From JALFST01 sp022779285 (GTDB taxonomy: Bacteria > Bacillota > Clostridia > Tissierellales > Peptoniphilaceae), in NCBI GenBank assembly GCA_050313895.1, contig JBNPMI010000008.1: a DNA stretch of 64,000 nucleotides; one strand, 5' to 3'. Position 1 is the stretch's first letter. Each line of letters begins with the position of its first letter. Shown in pieces: positions 53,677 through 63,686 of the stretch. The translations under genes and the position numbers were made by a program. Below the pieces are notes generated by a model. It saw only the letters and a program-made list of their open reading frames with translations, was not told the DNA's origin and made no database searches.

Positions 53677-56600
53677 ATGAAATCCAACTTCGAATATTTG
53701 AAAAGATATTGGCCTGCGTTAGCACAAATCGGTGCTGCTGCAGAAAACTATCTTTATTCCGATCCTAATGCTTGCATATATAAGCTTGGTATGTTTGGCG
53801 AACGTCTTATTCTTGAAATATTTGCTTTTGAGCATATTCCCGAACCGGCAGTTGATAATACCCATTTTAACCGTATTCGGCTGCTCAAGCGTGAAGGTTT
53901 GATTCCTAAGAAGATAGACGATATTTTATATGCGATAAGAAAAACAAGGAATAATGCTGTCCACAGCGGTGAAGACTCTGTTGACGGTGCAAAAGTCTTG
54001 CTTCAAATGACATATAATCTTTCTACTTGGTTTATGGAGGTATATGGCGATTGGAGCTATATTTCGTCTGACTTTGTTATGCCTGAGAAAGTTGTTTTGC
54101 CTGATTATGAGGCTATTATAAAAGAACAAGAAGATACGATTGCAGCTCTCTCCCACAAAGTAGAATCTATATATACACAAGCATCCAATAAAACCACAAC
54201 TGAGCGTGTTCAAAAAGCCGAAACCACTTCTGAAAATATGAAACTCTCCGAAGCTGAAACACGTTATCTCATTGATGAACAACTGCGCAAATACGGTTGG
54301 GAAGCGGATACAAACAACATTCGCTATTCTAAAGGAACACGCCCTCAAAAGGGGAAGAATCTTGCCATAGCAGAATGGCCTACAGATTCAAAAGTATCTA
54401 AGAATGGATATGCCGATTATGCTCTTTTTGTAGGGTTGCAGCTTGTCGGCATTGTAGAAGCTAAAAAAGCAAATATTGATATTCCGTCAGTTATTGACTA
54501 TCAGTGCAAGGATTACGCTCAATTGATTAAGCCTGAGCATAATGAATATGTGATTCAGCAGTGGGGGTCCTATAAAGTTCCGTTTGTCTTTGCAACCAAC
54601 GGCAGAAAATACTTAAAACAAATCGAAACAAAGTCGGGTATTTGGTTTCTTGACTTGCGGAACAATTCCAACGCTCCAAAAGCATTACAAGGTTGGATAA
54701 GTCCTCAAGGTATTATGGAACTACTTGAGAAAGACATTTCAAGTGCAAATGCTACACTTCAAAATACTCCTTTTGACTTGCTTCGTGATCCTGACGGATT
54801 GAATTTGCGTGAGTATCAAATTCGTGCGATTGAAGCCGCCGAAAAAGCTGTGATAGACGGGAAACAAACAGTATTGCTTTCAATGGCAACCGGTACAGGG
54901 AAAACAAGAACTATTCTTGGAATGATTTATCGTTTTATAAAAAGCGATCGCTTTAAGAGAGTACTGTTTTTGGTGGACAGAACCGCACTCGGTGAGCAGG
55001 CGGCAGATGTATTCAGAGAAGTCAAGATTGAAGAATTGATGACCTTGGACTCTATTTATAACATCAAAGGTCTTGATGAAAAAGAAATTGATAAAGAAAC
55101 GAAAATACACATTGCAACTGTCCAAAGCCTTGTAAAGCGTATTCTATATCCGGAAAGTGACACAATGCCTTCCGTTACCGATTATGATCTGATTGTTATA
55201 GATGAAGCTCACCGTGGCTACATTCTTGACAAGGAAATGAGCGAAACGGAAATGCTCTATAGAAATCAGGACGATTATATCAGTAAATACCGTACAGTTA
55301 TTGAATACTTTGATGCAGTAAAAGTGGCTCTTACTGCTACTCCTGCTCTTCATACCACTGAAATATTCGGTAAACCTGTTTTCAATTATTCATATCGTGA
55401 AGCTGTTATTGACGGCTACTTAGTTGACCATGACGCCCCGAATAATATCAAAACAAAGCTTCGTGTTGGGGGAATCAACTACCAAAAGGGTGAGCAACTT
55501 GCAATATATGACCCTGTGACAGGCGAAGTTATGAATAGTGCTGATTTGGAAGATGATATGAAGTTTGATATTGATTCTTTCAATAGAGAGGTAATAACCG
55601 AGCCTTTCAACAGAACTGTTTTGAATGAAATTGCTTGGGATCTAAACCCTGACGGCAAAGGTAAGACTCTTATCTATGCCGTAGATGATAACCATGCTGA
55701 TCTGATTGTCAAAATCTTAAAAGAAATTTATTCAGAGGGCGGGGTTGATAACGACGTTGTTATGAAGATTACCGGCAGTGTTGCCGGCGGAAACAAAAAG
55801 AAAATTTCAGAAGCCATTAAACGATATAAAAACGAATCTAACCCCAAAGTAGTTGTTACAGTTGATTTGCTTACCACCGGTATCGATGTGCCTGAAATTG
55901 TAAATCTTGTTTTTATGCGTCGCATAAAGTCTCGTATCCTGTTTGAACAAATGCTTGGTCGTGCGACAAGACTTTGCCCTTCTATCGGCAAAACCAGCTT
56001 TGAGATTTACGACCCGGTCGGCGTATATGAATCTTTACAAGATGTCAGCAATATGAAGCCGGTTGTCACAAATCCGAGCACTACATTTGAGGATTTGTTG
56101 AGCGGTCTGTCTGTTGCGACAACAGATGATGAAAAGGCATACTTAATTGACACTATCGTTGCAAAATTGCAGCGTAAACGCTCCAATGTCAGTAAAAAGG
56201 CACTTGAGCAGTTTATTTATCTAACAGGCGGACAAGACATTGACAGCTTTGCAAAAAGTATCCGAAACAACAATGTAAAAAGGTCTCCTGATGTTCTTGA
56301 AACGGTTGGCATTCCGCTTGTATCTTCCACTGAAATGAGCAGCTTGGTAGATGATATTATCAAGAATAAAGAAGCGTTCCTTGTTCTTGATGAAGATAAA
56401 GTACAACACAAACGCCCTGTTGTAATCGACAATCATCCCGATAAGATGCTTGAACGCACAAGGGGTTACGGCGAGGGTCAAAAGCCTCAAGACTATCTGG
56501 AGTCATTCAAGGAGTTTATCAGTACGAACCTCAATACGATTGCTGCCTTAAAAACAGTTTGCACAAAGCCGTCTGAGCTTACGAGAGAAAGTCTTAAAGG

Positions 56601-56997
56601 CTTGAAGCTCGAACTCGATGGGCATAATTTCACAGAAAATCAACTGAACACGGCTTGGAAAGAAATGACTAATCAAGATATTGTTGCGGACATCATTGCA
56701 TTTATCCGCCAACAGGCGCTTGGCTCAAATCTGATTAGCCACGAAACCCGTGTCAAGAATGCTTTTGCAAAGCTGAGACTAAACCACACCTTTAACAAAA
56801 CGCAATTAGACTGGCTTAATCGAATTGAAAAAGTAATGCTTGAAGAAACCGTATTGGACACGCAGATTTTTGAAATCGGCGCTTTCAAAAATGCCGGCGG
56901 ATTCACAATAATTGACCGTCGTTTCGGCGGCAAACTTAATGAAATAATAGTAGAGCTGAACAAGTATCTCTATGAGGACGGAGGAAATGTAGCGTGA
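53677..56997 (+). CDS. hsdR: Type I restriction enzyme R subunit
   Basis: 1106 residues. An N-terminal helical DUF4145-like domain (about 1-130) is followed by the nuclease domain (YADYALFVGLQLVGIVEAKK, about 245-265), the motor with P-loop ATGTGKTRT (about 405), DEAH box VIDEAHRGYI (about 507), motif III TATPA and motif VI region LGRATRLCP, and a C-terminal part that docks the methyltransferase. It translocates and cuts unmodified DNA when joined to HsdM and HsdS. AAGGAGG precedes the ATG. It overlaps hsdM by four bases. Confidence 0.95.
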   Translation: MKSNFEYLKRYWPALAQIGAAAENYLYSDPNACIYKLGMFGERLILEIFAFEHIPEPAVDNTHFNRIRLLKREGLIPKKIDDILYAIRKTRNNAVHSGEDSVDGAKVLLQMTYNLSTWFMEVYGDWSYISSDFVMPEKVVLPDYEAIIKEQEDTIAALSHKVESIYTQASNKTTTERVQKAETTSENMKLSEAETRYLIDEQLRKYGWEADTNNIRYSKGTRPQKGKNLAIAEWPTDSKVSKNGYADYALFVGLQLVGIVEAKKANIDIPSVIDYQCKDYAQLIKPEHNEYVIQQWGSYKVPFVFATNGRKYLKQIETKSGIWFLDLRNNSNAPKALQGWISPQGIMELLEKDISSANATLQNTPFDLLRDPDGLNLREYQIRAIEAAEKAVIDGKQTVLLSMATGTGKTRTILGMIYRFIKSDRFKRVLFLVDRTALGEQAADVFREVKIEELMTLDSIYNIKGLDEKEIDKETKIHIATVQSLVKRILYPESDTMPSVTDYDLIVIDEAHRGYILDKEMSETEMLYRNQDDYISKYRTVIEYFDAVKVALTATPALHTTEIFGKPVFNYSYREAVIDGYLVDHDAPNNIKTKLRVGGINYQKGEQLAIYDPVTGEVMNSADLEDDMKFDIDSFNREVITEPFNRTVLNEIAWDLNPDGKGKTLIYAVDDNHADLIVKILKEIYSEGGVDNDVVMKITGSVAGGNKKKISEAIKRYKNESNPKVVVTVDLLTTGIDVPEIVNLVFMRRIKSRILFEQMLGRATRLCPSIGKTSFEIYDPVGVYESLQDVSNMKPVVTNPSTTFEDLLSGLSVATTDDEKAYLIDTIVAKLQRKRSNVSKKALEQFIYLTGGQDIDSFAKSIRNNNVKRSPDVLETVGIPLVSSTEMSSLVDDIIKNKEAFLVLDEDKVQHKRPVVIDNHPDKMLERTRGYGEGQKPQDYLESFKEFISTNLNTIAALKTVCTKPSELTRESLKGLKLELDGHNFTENQLNTAWKEMTNQDIVADIIAFIRQQALGSNLISHETRVKNAFAKLRLNHTFNKTQLDWLNRIEKVMLEETVLDTQIFEIGAFKNAGGFTIIDRRFGGKLNEIIVELNKYLYEDGGNVA

Positions 56998-58424
56998 ACA
57001 ATCAGGAAATTGTATCAAAACTATGGAAGTTATGTAATGTGTTGCGTGACGACGGTATTACCTACCAGCAGTATGTTACCGAACTTACATATATTTTATT
57101 CTTGAAAATGTGTAAGGAAACCAATACTGAGAGGGTAATCCCTGAAAAATATCGTTGGAACGAGCTTATAAAAAGACAAGGTATCGAGCTCAAACGCTAT
57201 TATAAAGAGCTTTTGGAACACCTTGGCGAGAATTGCACCGGTCGTGTTCGTGAAATCTATCAGGGCGCTCAAACCAATATTGACGAGCCCAAAAACCTTG
57301 AAAAGATTATTACCACTATCGACCAGTTTGACTGGTACAGTGCAAAAGAAGAAGGGCTCGGAAATCTTTATGAAGGATTGTTGGAAAAGAATGCAACCGA
57401 GAAAAAATCAGGAGCGGGACAGTATTTTACACCTCGTGTGCTCATAAATGTTATGACAAAACTGGTTGCACCTCAGTCGGGCGAACGTTGCAACGACCCT
57501 GCTTGCGGTACTTTCGGCTTTATGATTGCCGCAGACAGATATGTAAAAGACCATACAGACGATTTGTTTGATTTGCCTGTTGATAAACAGGAATTTCAAC
57601 GCACACAAGCTTTTTCGGGCTGTGAGCTTGTTCACGATACTCATCGTCTTGCCCTTATGAATGCAATGCTTCATGACATAGGTGGCCCGATCTATTTGGG
57701 TGATACTCTTTCTAATTTCGGACAGCAAATGAAAGGCTATGATGTTGTATTAACAAATCCACCTTTCGGAACCAAAAAAGGCGGCGAGCGTGCTACCCGT
57801 GATGACTTCACATTTCCCACGAGCAACAAGCAGTTGAATTTTTTGCAGCATATTTACCGTAGTTTGAACACTCACGGAAACGCTCGTGCTGCCGTAGTTT
57901 TACCTGATAATGTTTTGTTTGCAGATGGTGACGGCGAGCGTATTCGTAAAGACTTGATGGAAAAATGCAACCTCCATACAATTCTCCGCTTACCTACAGG
58001 TATTTTCTACGCACAGGGAGTCAAAACCAATGTATTATTCTTCACCCGTGGAACTTCCGATAAGAACAATACAAAGGAAGTTTGGATTTATGACCTTCGT
58101 TCCGATATGCCTTCTTTCGGTAAAACCAATCCTCTTAAAGAGAGCCACTTTGATGAGTTTGTAAAATGCTACAATGCGGAGGACATTACTGCCCGTAAAG
58201 AGACATACAGTGTGGAAAACCCGAATGGCAGATGGCGCAGATACTCATACGACGAAATCTGTGCTCGAGATAAAACAAGCCTTGACATCACTTGGATTAA
58301 GAGCACCAACGGCAATGATGACCGTACTCTTAACGAACTTCTTGAAGACATCAAGGAAAAGTCTAAGAATATTGCTGTTGCTGTTGACAAACTTGAAAAA
58401 CTTATCGGTGAGGTGGAAGGATAA
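56994..58424 (+). CDS. hsdM: Type I DNA methyltransferase M subunit
   Basis: N6-adenine methyltransferase, 476 residues. Motif I is NDPACGTFGFM and motif IV is the catalytic NPPFGTKKGG. An N-terminal helical domain (QYVTELTYILFLKM) precedes them. It starts at GTG 56994 within the hsdR stop and ends in TAATG with hsdS, so all three subunits are translationally coupled. It is common to all specificities made by the inverting hsdS locus. Confidence 0.96.
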   Translation: MNNQEIVSKLWKLCNVLRDDGITYQQYVTELTYILFLKMCKETNTERVIPEKYRWNELIKRQGIELKRYYKELLEHLGENCTGRVREIYQGAQTNIDEPKNLEKIITTIDQFDWYSAKEEGLGNLYEGLLEKNATEKKSGAGQYFTPRVLINVMTKLVAPQSGERCNDPACGTFGFMIAADRYVKDHTDDLFDLPVDKQEFQRTQAFSGCELVHDTHRLALMNAMLHDIGGPIYLGDTLSNFGQQMKGYDVVLTNPPFGTKKGGERATRDDFTFPTSNKQLNFLQHIYRSLNTHGNARAAVVLPDNVLFADGDGERIRKDLMEKCNLHTILRLPTGIFYAQGVKTNVLFFTRGTSDKNNTKEVWIYDLRSDMPSFGKTNPLKESHFDEFVKCYNAEDITARKETYSVENPNGRWRRYSYDEICARDKTSLDITWIKSTNGNDDRTLNELLEDIKEKSKNIAVAVDKLEKLIGEVEG

Positions 58425-59989
58425 TGGATACCAAAGCATTAAGACAAAAAATCTTGGATTTGGCTATCCGTGGCAAACTCGTCCCTCAAGACCCGAATGA
58501 CGAACCGGCTTCTGTTTTGTTGGAGCGTATTCGTGCTGAAAGGCAACAAATGGTTAAAGACGGAAAACTAAAAGCCAAAGATATAAAGAATGATACCGTC
58601 ATCTTCAAGGGTGATGATAATTTACATTATGAGCAGTTCGCCGATGGCAGCGTGAAATGTATCGAGGATGAAATACCGTTTGAGTTGCCTGACGGCTGGG
58701 CGTGGTGTAGAATTCGTAATATTGCAAGTGTAAAAGGTGGCAAAAGGCTTCCAAAAGGAGAATCTTTTTCGGATGATGTTACTGACCACGTATATATTAG
58801 AGTAACAGATATGAAAAACAGAACCATTAATACTTTTGGATTGAAGTATATTTCAGAAGAAGTTTTCGCAAAAATTCAATCATATACAATCGGCAAAAAT
58901 GATTTGTATGTAACTATTGCTGGAACTATTGGTGTAGTTGGTGAAGTACCGGAAATCCTTGATGGAATGAATTTAACTGAAAACGCTGTAAAAGTATGTA
59001 ATATTATTATCAATAAGACTTTTCTTTGTTATGTAATGCTGAGTGAGCTTGTTCAGCAACAGTTTCAGGATAAAACACATCAAGTTGCTATGCCTAAGCT
59101 TGCGCTTGAACGAATCTTAGGGACTTTAATACCTGTTTGCCCAGTTAAAGAGCAACAACTTATTGTTTTTTCAATAAAAAGTGCATTGCAAATTGCAGAC
59201 ACAATTGAAATTCAAAAAGATGCTCTATTTGAACTGGTTTCTGCGACAAAATCCAAAATTCTCGACCTAGCGATAAGAGGCAAACTTGTCCCACAGGATC
59301 CGAATGATGAATCTGCTTCGGTTTTGCTGGAACGCATACGAGCCGAAAAAGAAGAACTGATTAAGCAAGGCAAAATCAAGCGTGACAAGAAGGAATCTGT
59401 CATCTTTAAAGGTGATGATAACTCTTATTATCAAGATTTGCCGCATAATTGGCAAGTTTCAACTCTAAGAGAAATTACTACTCCTCTTACACTTAATGAC
59501 GGTGATTGGATTTTGACTGAAAATATGACCGATACCGGAGAAGTAAAGTTATTGCAATTAGGCTCAATAGGTAATATGTCTTATATTGACAAAGGATTTA
59601 AGTACCTTACAAAAGAAACATTTGACAAACTTTCCTGCACAGAAATTTTCACAGGGTATTTAATTATTAATCGAATTATTAGCGATAAAATGTGCTGTTG
59701 TATTGTTCCTGATATTGATGGAACTATTATAACAACAGTAGATACTTGTTGGATTGCTCCGTCAGAAACATCATACGATATAAAATTTCTTATGTACCAA
59801 CTCGCCTCGCCTTCTTTTCAAAGTGCAGTATTATTAAAAGCCACTGGAACCACAAGGAGAAGAATAAGCAAAAATAACCTTATTGATTTGCATTTGCTTT
59901 TGCCTCCACTTGCCGAACAAGAACGAATTGTAAATGCAGTGGAAACGCTATTTGCACAGATTGATAAAATATCCGAACAGATTTCATAA
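58424..59989 (+). CDS. hsdS: Type I specificity subunit (expressed copy)
   Basis: 521 residues with two target recognition domains. The conserved segment KILDLAIRGKLVPQDPNDE occurs twice, at the N terminus and after about residue 280, each followed by a linker and a TRD that begins with a P-F-E-L-P-D-G-W or similar entry. The N-terminal TRD is entered through an 85-bp sequence (58621-58705) and the second through a 185-bp sequence (59248-59432) that recur inverted in the silent copies. This is the only copy with a full N terminus, joined to hsdM, hence the expressed one. Confidence 0.95.
   Translation: MDTKALRQKILDLAIRGKLVPQDPNDEPASVLLERIRAERQQMVKDGKLKAKDIKNDTVIFKGDDNLHYEQFADGSVKCIEDEIPFELPDGWAWCRIRNIASVKGGKRLPKGESFSDDVTDHVYIRVTDMKNRTINTFGLKYISEEVFAKIQSYTIGKNDLYVTIAGTIGVVGEVPEILDGMNLTENAVKVCNIIINKTFLCYVMLSELVQQQFQDKTHQVAMPKLALERILGTLIPVCPVKEQQLIVFSIKSALQIADTIEIQKDALFELVSATKSKILDLAIRGKLVPQDPNDESASVLLERIRAEKEELIKQGKIKRDKKESVIFKGDDNSYYQDLPHNWQVSTLREITTPLTLNDGDWILTENMTDTGEVKLLQLGSIGNMSYIDKGFKYLTKETFDKLSCTEIFTGYLIINRIISDKMCCCIVPDIDGTIITTVDTCWIAPSETSYDIKFLMYQLASPSFQSAVLLKATGTTRRRISKNNLIDLHLLLPPLAEQERIVNAVETLFAQIDKISEQIS
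58621..58705 (+). repeat. Recombination repeat 1, expressed side
   Basis: 85 bases starting TTTACATTATGAGCAG, identical but for one base to the reverse complement of 62772-62856. It precedes the first TRD. Confidence 0.92.
59248..59432 (+). repeat. Recombination repeat 2, expressed side
   Basis: About 185 bases encoding the central conserved segment; the reverse complement of 62061-62245 matches with roughly a dozen differences. It ends at CTCTTATTAT, just before the second TRD. Confidence 0.9.
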
Positions 59990-59994
59990 AGATT

Positions 59995-60029
59995 AAACCG
60001 CTCTCAATACGAGAGCGGTTTCGCTTTTT
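59995..60029 (+). terminator. Terminator of the hsd operon
   Basis: AAACCGCTCTC, AATAC loop, GAGAGCGGTTT, then CGCTTTTT. The converging recombinase gene ends at its T run. Confidence 0.88.
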
Positions 60030-60837
60030 ACCAAGTGACTATTTTATCAACAAGTGCTTGCTGTTCGCTGGCAGTGCGTCGGAGATAAATGCGTGTGGTT
60101 TCAATGCTTTCGTGACCCATAAGGTCGGCAAGCAATGCAATATCGTTATACTTTTCAAGAAAATTCTTTGCGTAACGATGTCTAAACGAATGGGGATAAA
60201 CGACTTTTTTATCAAGTCCGTATTTGTCAGCATAATTCTTTAATTGTTGCGAAATACCACGAGTAGTAATTCTATCTCCATAACGGTTTAAGAATAAATA
60301 ACCGGAGGAACGGTTATTTTTCCCTAGCCATTCAAGAGTTTCTATTCTTAACTTTTTCGGTATGTATAATCTGCGAAGTTTTCCGCCCTTTGTGTATAAA
60401 TCAAAATAACCGATTTCAATATGCTCGATTTTTATTTGAATCAATTCACTGACTCTTGCACCTGTTGCAGCCAAGTACCAAACAACGAAGTACCATTCCA
60501 TATTTCCGTCTTTCTTCAACTGCTTTTTCAGATAATTATAATCGGCATTGCTGATGACATTTTCCAAGAAGTTTTTCTGTTGCACCTTTATTGCTTTCAG
60601 CTGTAACTTTTCCTTGCCTAAAAATTCAAGGTATTTGTTTATACCTTGAATACGCAGGTTAACTGTTTTAGGCTTAAAAAACTCCATCAGATAGCCCTTA
60701 TAAGCCAAGAGATTTTCCTTGTTCACTTCGTCGTAATGGAAATGAAAATAATTTACCGTCCATAGATAAGAAGTGATCGTGTTTTCCGAAAGATTGCTCT
60801 TTCTCAAATGTTCTTCAAAAGTTTGTTTTGCCTTCAT
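60028..60837 (-). CDS. Tyrosine recombinase of the hsdS inversion system
   Basis: 269 residues with a SAM-like N-terminal domain and the catalytic set: arginine in AATGARVSELIQI, H-x-x-R in YPHSFRHRYAKNF, histidine in LMGHESIETT and tyrosine in RIYLRRT. It is intact and lies between the expressed hsdS and the silent copies, pointing towards hsdS. Recombinases in this position are known to invert segments of type I specificity genes in other Firmicutes, so this is its expected task. Confidence 0.92.
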   Translation of the reverse strand: MKAKQTFEEHLRKSNLSENTITSYLWTVNYFHFHYDEVNKENLLAYKGYLMEFFKPKTVNLRIQGINKYLEFLGKEKLQLKAIKVQQKNFLENVISNADYNYLKKQLKKDGNMEWYFVVWYLAATGARVSELIQIKIEHIEIGYFDLYTKGGKLRRLYIPKKLRIETLEWLGKNNRSSGYLFLNRYGDRITTRGISQQLKNYADKYGLDKKVVYPHSFRHRYAKNFLEKYNDIALLADLMGHESIETTRIYLRRTASEQQALVDKIVTW

Positions 60838-60906
60838 AAAAAGACACCTCCTAAAAATATTTCTGCGGTTTTCCGCATAAATATTTTACGGAGGATATTT
60901 AACTAT

Positions 60907-60924
60907 CTCTTATTATGAGAAGAT
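60907..60924 (+). repeat. Recombination repeat 2 core at the silent half-gene
   Basis: CTCTTATTATGAGAAGAT is identical to the reverse complement of 62053-62070; its first ten bases also occur at 59422-59431 in the expressed gene. Confidence 0.85.
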
Positions 60925-61489
60925 TGGGAATAAGATTGAAAATATTGATAATATTATCCCGTTTGAGATTCCTGATACTTGGCAATGGTGTAGAGGATCT
61001 TCCTGCTTTGTTGGTATGGAGAGTGAAAAGCCGTCTGGTGAATTCTTTGATTATATAGATATAGATGCCATTGATAATCATCTGCACCGAATCAAAAAAA
61101 CAAAACGAATGCTTGTATCCAACGCTCCGAGTCGAGCAAGTAGGGCTGTAAAAACTGGAAGTGTTCTTTTTTCACTTGTAAGACCTTATCTTGAAAATAT
61201 AGCGCTTATCGACGAAAAATATGCAAATAGTATTGCTTCAACAGGATTTTATGTTTGTAACTCTTCAGGTGTACTATATCCTGAGTATATGTTTTGCTTA
61301 ATGATATCAGGATATGTAGTAAATGGTTTAAACCAGTTTATGAAAGGTGACAATTCGCCATCTATCAGCAAGGATGATATCGAAAATTGGTTATATCCTA
61401 TTCCACCATTTAACGAGCAAAAAATGATCTGTCATAAAATGAAAAGGTTATTTTCAGAAATCGAAGCAATAGAAAAAAGCCTCAGCTGA
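60907..61489 (+). CDS. Silent hsdS half-gene (second TRD only)
   Basis: About 194 codons open from the repeat at 60907, without start codon or ribosome site suited to it. The reading SYYEKIGNKIENIDNIIPFE enters a TRD like the second domain of HsdS and ends in PPFNEQKMICHKMKRLFSE and the shared tail EAIEKSLS. Any internal ATG (61016) would cut into the domain. It serves as a donor that can be joined to the expressed gene by recombination at the CTCTTATTAT core. Confidence 0.85.
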
Positions 61490-61507
61490 GGCTTTTTTCT
61501 ATTGCTT
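61464..61507. repeat. 44-bp perfect palindrome at the converging hsdS ends
   Basis: Two 22-base arms (AAGCAATAGAAAAAAGCC inner to CTCAG) meet at CAGCTG. Both silent genes end inside it, each with the tail IEKSLS and TGA. With its A and T runs it also works as a bidirectional terminator. Confidence 0.93.
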
Positions 61508-62825
61508 GTAAATTCGATAACAATTTGTCTATAGTATCCACAATTCTTTCTTGTTCTGCTAATGGTGGAAGTGGAATACGCGCTCTCTTCAACATATCTT
61601 GCGTGAGCTGATTGATGGCAGTTGAATTGCCATCGTCAAATACAATGCGGAATAAGTTTGATCGCAGATAATGCAAAACATATTTATAATAGTCAGTTCT
61701 ATAAATAGCCATAAACGCACCAAATGATGCAGGTTCATTTAAATCACCAATAATTGCACATTTACCTACTAAGGCTTTACTACCATTTCTTGTGCATATC
61801 AAGATATCGTTAGCCTTAACATACTGGTTTTCTCGAATCTTAGCGGTTACACGAACTACATCATTCAAGTTGATTTTATCGTTTATAATGTTATTGGAAC
61901 GTAAAACTATTGTACCATCACCTTCAATATCAGTTGGTCGATATGTCAAACCAATGTTAGTTGTCCCAATCATTGATAAATTGCACCATTCCCAACCTTC
62001 GGGTAATACAAAAGGTAGCTCATCATCAATACATTTCACTTCGCCGGTAGACATCTTCTCATAATAAGAGTTATCATCACCTTTGAAGATGACAGATTCC
62101 TTCTTGTCACGCTTGATTTTGCCCTGCTGAATCAGTTCTTCTTTCTCGGCTCGTATGCGTTCCATCAGAACCGAAGCAGGTTCATCATTCGGGTCCTGTG
62201 GGACAAGTTTGCCTCTTATCGCAAGATCGAGAATTTTGGATTTGGTCTGTTGAATTGTTGATTGAAGAGTCGATTTAGCACTTTCTATTTTTTTAACGAA
62301 TGTGAATAATTCTGTTAGTTTCGCTGTAATTTTGTTTTGTTCTTCTATTGGTGGTATTGGAATAATAACTTGGACAATTTTTTCTTTGGATATATTAGGC
62401 TGTGCGCCACCAAATCCCATAGAAATAAAATTACTTTTATGTTGCATAAGAAAGTAGAACAAGAATTTTTTGTTCACTCCCTTAAGATTACAACAGGCAC
62501 AACAAGCCTGATTCGTTGTAACGTCACAAGTAGTGATACCGAGTTTTCCAATAGTTGCACCGTACATTGCAATTAATACTGTATCTTTGGGTATAATCGA
62601 AACGGATGTTTCTTTTAACGCTTTTTTTGTTATTGTTTCTGGTATTTCTTTGATATAATCATCATTAAGATCTCCGGTTTTAACCCATGGTATATCTCCA
62701 TTATAATACTCTAAACATTTTCGATTTGGTGTAGCACCAGCTTTCCATTCACCAATATTTCCTAATCTCGCCCACGCCCAGCCGTCAGGCAGCTCAAACG
62801 GTATTTCATCCTCGATACATTTCAC
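61482..62825 (-). CDS. Silent hsdS gene (two TRDs, no proper start)
   Basis: 447 residues on the minus strand, with homology running on to 62856. It contains a first TRD (GEWKAGATPNRKCLEYYNGD), the central segment KILDLAIRGKLVPQDPNDEP, and a second TRD (TTNIGLTYRPTDIEGDGT) ending in PPLAEQERIVDTIDKLL. The N-terminal 65-70 residues of the expressed gene are missing: it begins at recombination repeat 1, which shows it is a storage copy. Inversion over 58.6-62.9 kb would place these TRDs behind the hsdM-linked start. Confidence 0.9.
   Translation of the reverse strand: MKCIEDEIPFELPDGWAWARLGNIGEWKAGATPNRKCLEYYNGDIPWVKTGDLNDDYIKEIPETITKKALKETSVSIIPKDTVLIAMYGATIGKLGITTCDVTTNQACCACCNLKGVNKKFLFYFLMQHKSNFISMGFGGAQPNISKEKIVQVIIPIPPIEEQNKITAKLTELFTFVKKIESAKSTLQSTIQQTKSKILDLAIRGKLVPQDPNDEPASVLMERIRAEKEELIQQGKIKRDKKESVIFKGDDNSYYEKMSTGEVKCIDDELPFVLPEGWEWCNLSMIGTTNIGLTYRPTDIEGDGTIVLRSNNIINDKINLNDVVRVTAKIRENQYVKANDILICTRNGSKALVGKCAIIGDLNEPASFGAFMAIYRTDYYKYVLHYLRSNLFRIVFDDGNSTAINQLTQDMLKRARIPLPPLAEQERIVDTIDKLLSNLQAIEKSLS
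62061..62245 (-). repeat. Recombination repeat 2, silent side
   Basis: Inverted partner of 59248-59432, encoding the central conserved segment of the silent hsdS. Confidence 0.9.
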
Positions 62826-62856
62826 GCTGCCATCGGCGAACTGCTCATAATGTAAA
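62772..62856 (-). repeat. Recombination repeat 1, silent side
   Basis: Inverted partner of 58621-58705, 84 of 85 bases identical. Homology to hsdS stops exactly at its outer end (62856). Confidence 0.92.
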
Positions 62857-63000
62857 CTATAACAAGCTTTAACAGACCTTAGGGTGTGATCCTAACGAGG
62901 TATTTGGGAGAGGGCTGCCAAAATACGCTGCTCGCTAAGATTGCACACTCTTTTTGTCTGTGCGGCATTAAAAATCAAAAGCTAATATCAAACAAAAAAC

Positions 63001-63043
63001 AAGCACGGACAACAGAGTATTTCCGCAATCCGTGCTTATTTTT
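63001..63043. terminator. Hairpin with T run
   Basis: AAGCACGGA and TCCGTGCTT pair around a 19-base loop; ATTTTTTAT follows. Together with the gene-free stretch 62857-63100 it marks the right border of the hsd locus. Confidence 0.65.
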
Positions 63044-63100
63044 TATGTGTATCCGATGTAGAGTTTATACTGTGTGTCGGATACTTTTTTCTGCCCGTAT

Positions 63101-63686
63101 TCACACCGATGTAAATTTATCAACATTCATGTATCTGTTTAATTTGTTTTCAATATCAGCGCCGATATTCTTGTTGCTTGCATTATTGGATATTGGATTG
63201 TCCCAACATTCGGTAGCGGTTTCATCGAGGGTTAAATCCTATACTTTGAGCGTAATGCTGAGCGTAAGAAATCCGAAAGTTTATACTAAATTCTTCAATT
63301 TGTTCAGCTGACGTTGTAACTTCTGAAACAGTATTTATAGTGATTTCAGGCTCATATATTTTGTTTTTGGGCATTTCTTTTGCGTATGATTCTCTTGCTT
63401 CGGCTCGGTATTTGCCGTTGTGGTTTGTGAAAAAATCGACTTTTTTTGACACCTTCTCTGTATCAGTTTTAGCGATAGTTGGCTGTGTTGTTTCTTTCTC
63501 AAATATACTGTTATTAACTGTTTTATTCTCTGTTTTCTCGGACAAATCCTCCGCTTGCGTAACATCAAATACGGCATTACTTGATGAACTAACAACCGAA
63601 TTTTTGCCGGGCTTGTTATGGGCAGTACAACCTACCGTAGCAAAAATGAGAGTCAATATCCTTGCGAACATTACGCTTTTTCTCAT
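63101..63686 (-). pseudogene. Lipoprotein gene with broken 3' end
   Basis: From ATG 63686 the frame runs to 63222 (154 codons): a signal with lipobox ATVGC (C20), then a Ser/Thr/Lys-rich linker. Near the end the frame changes: LSITLKV, a stop, then DLTLDETATECWDNPISNN and NKLNRYMNVDKFTSV continue in the other frame to a TGA at 63101-63103. A frameshift plus a stop thus seem to have removed about 50 residues. Its ATG overlaps the tnpV-like stop (ATGA), so the two were an operon. Confidence 0.6.
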
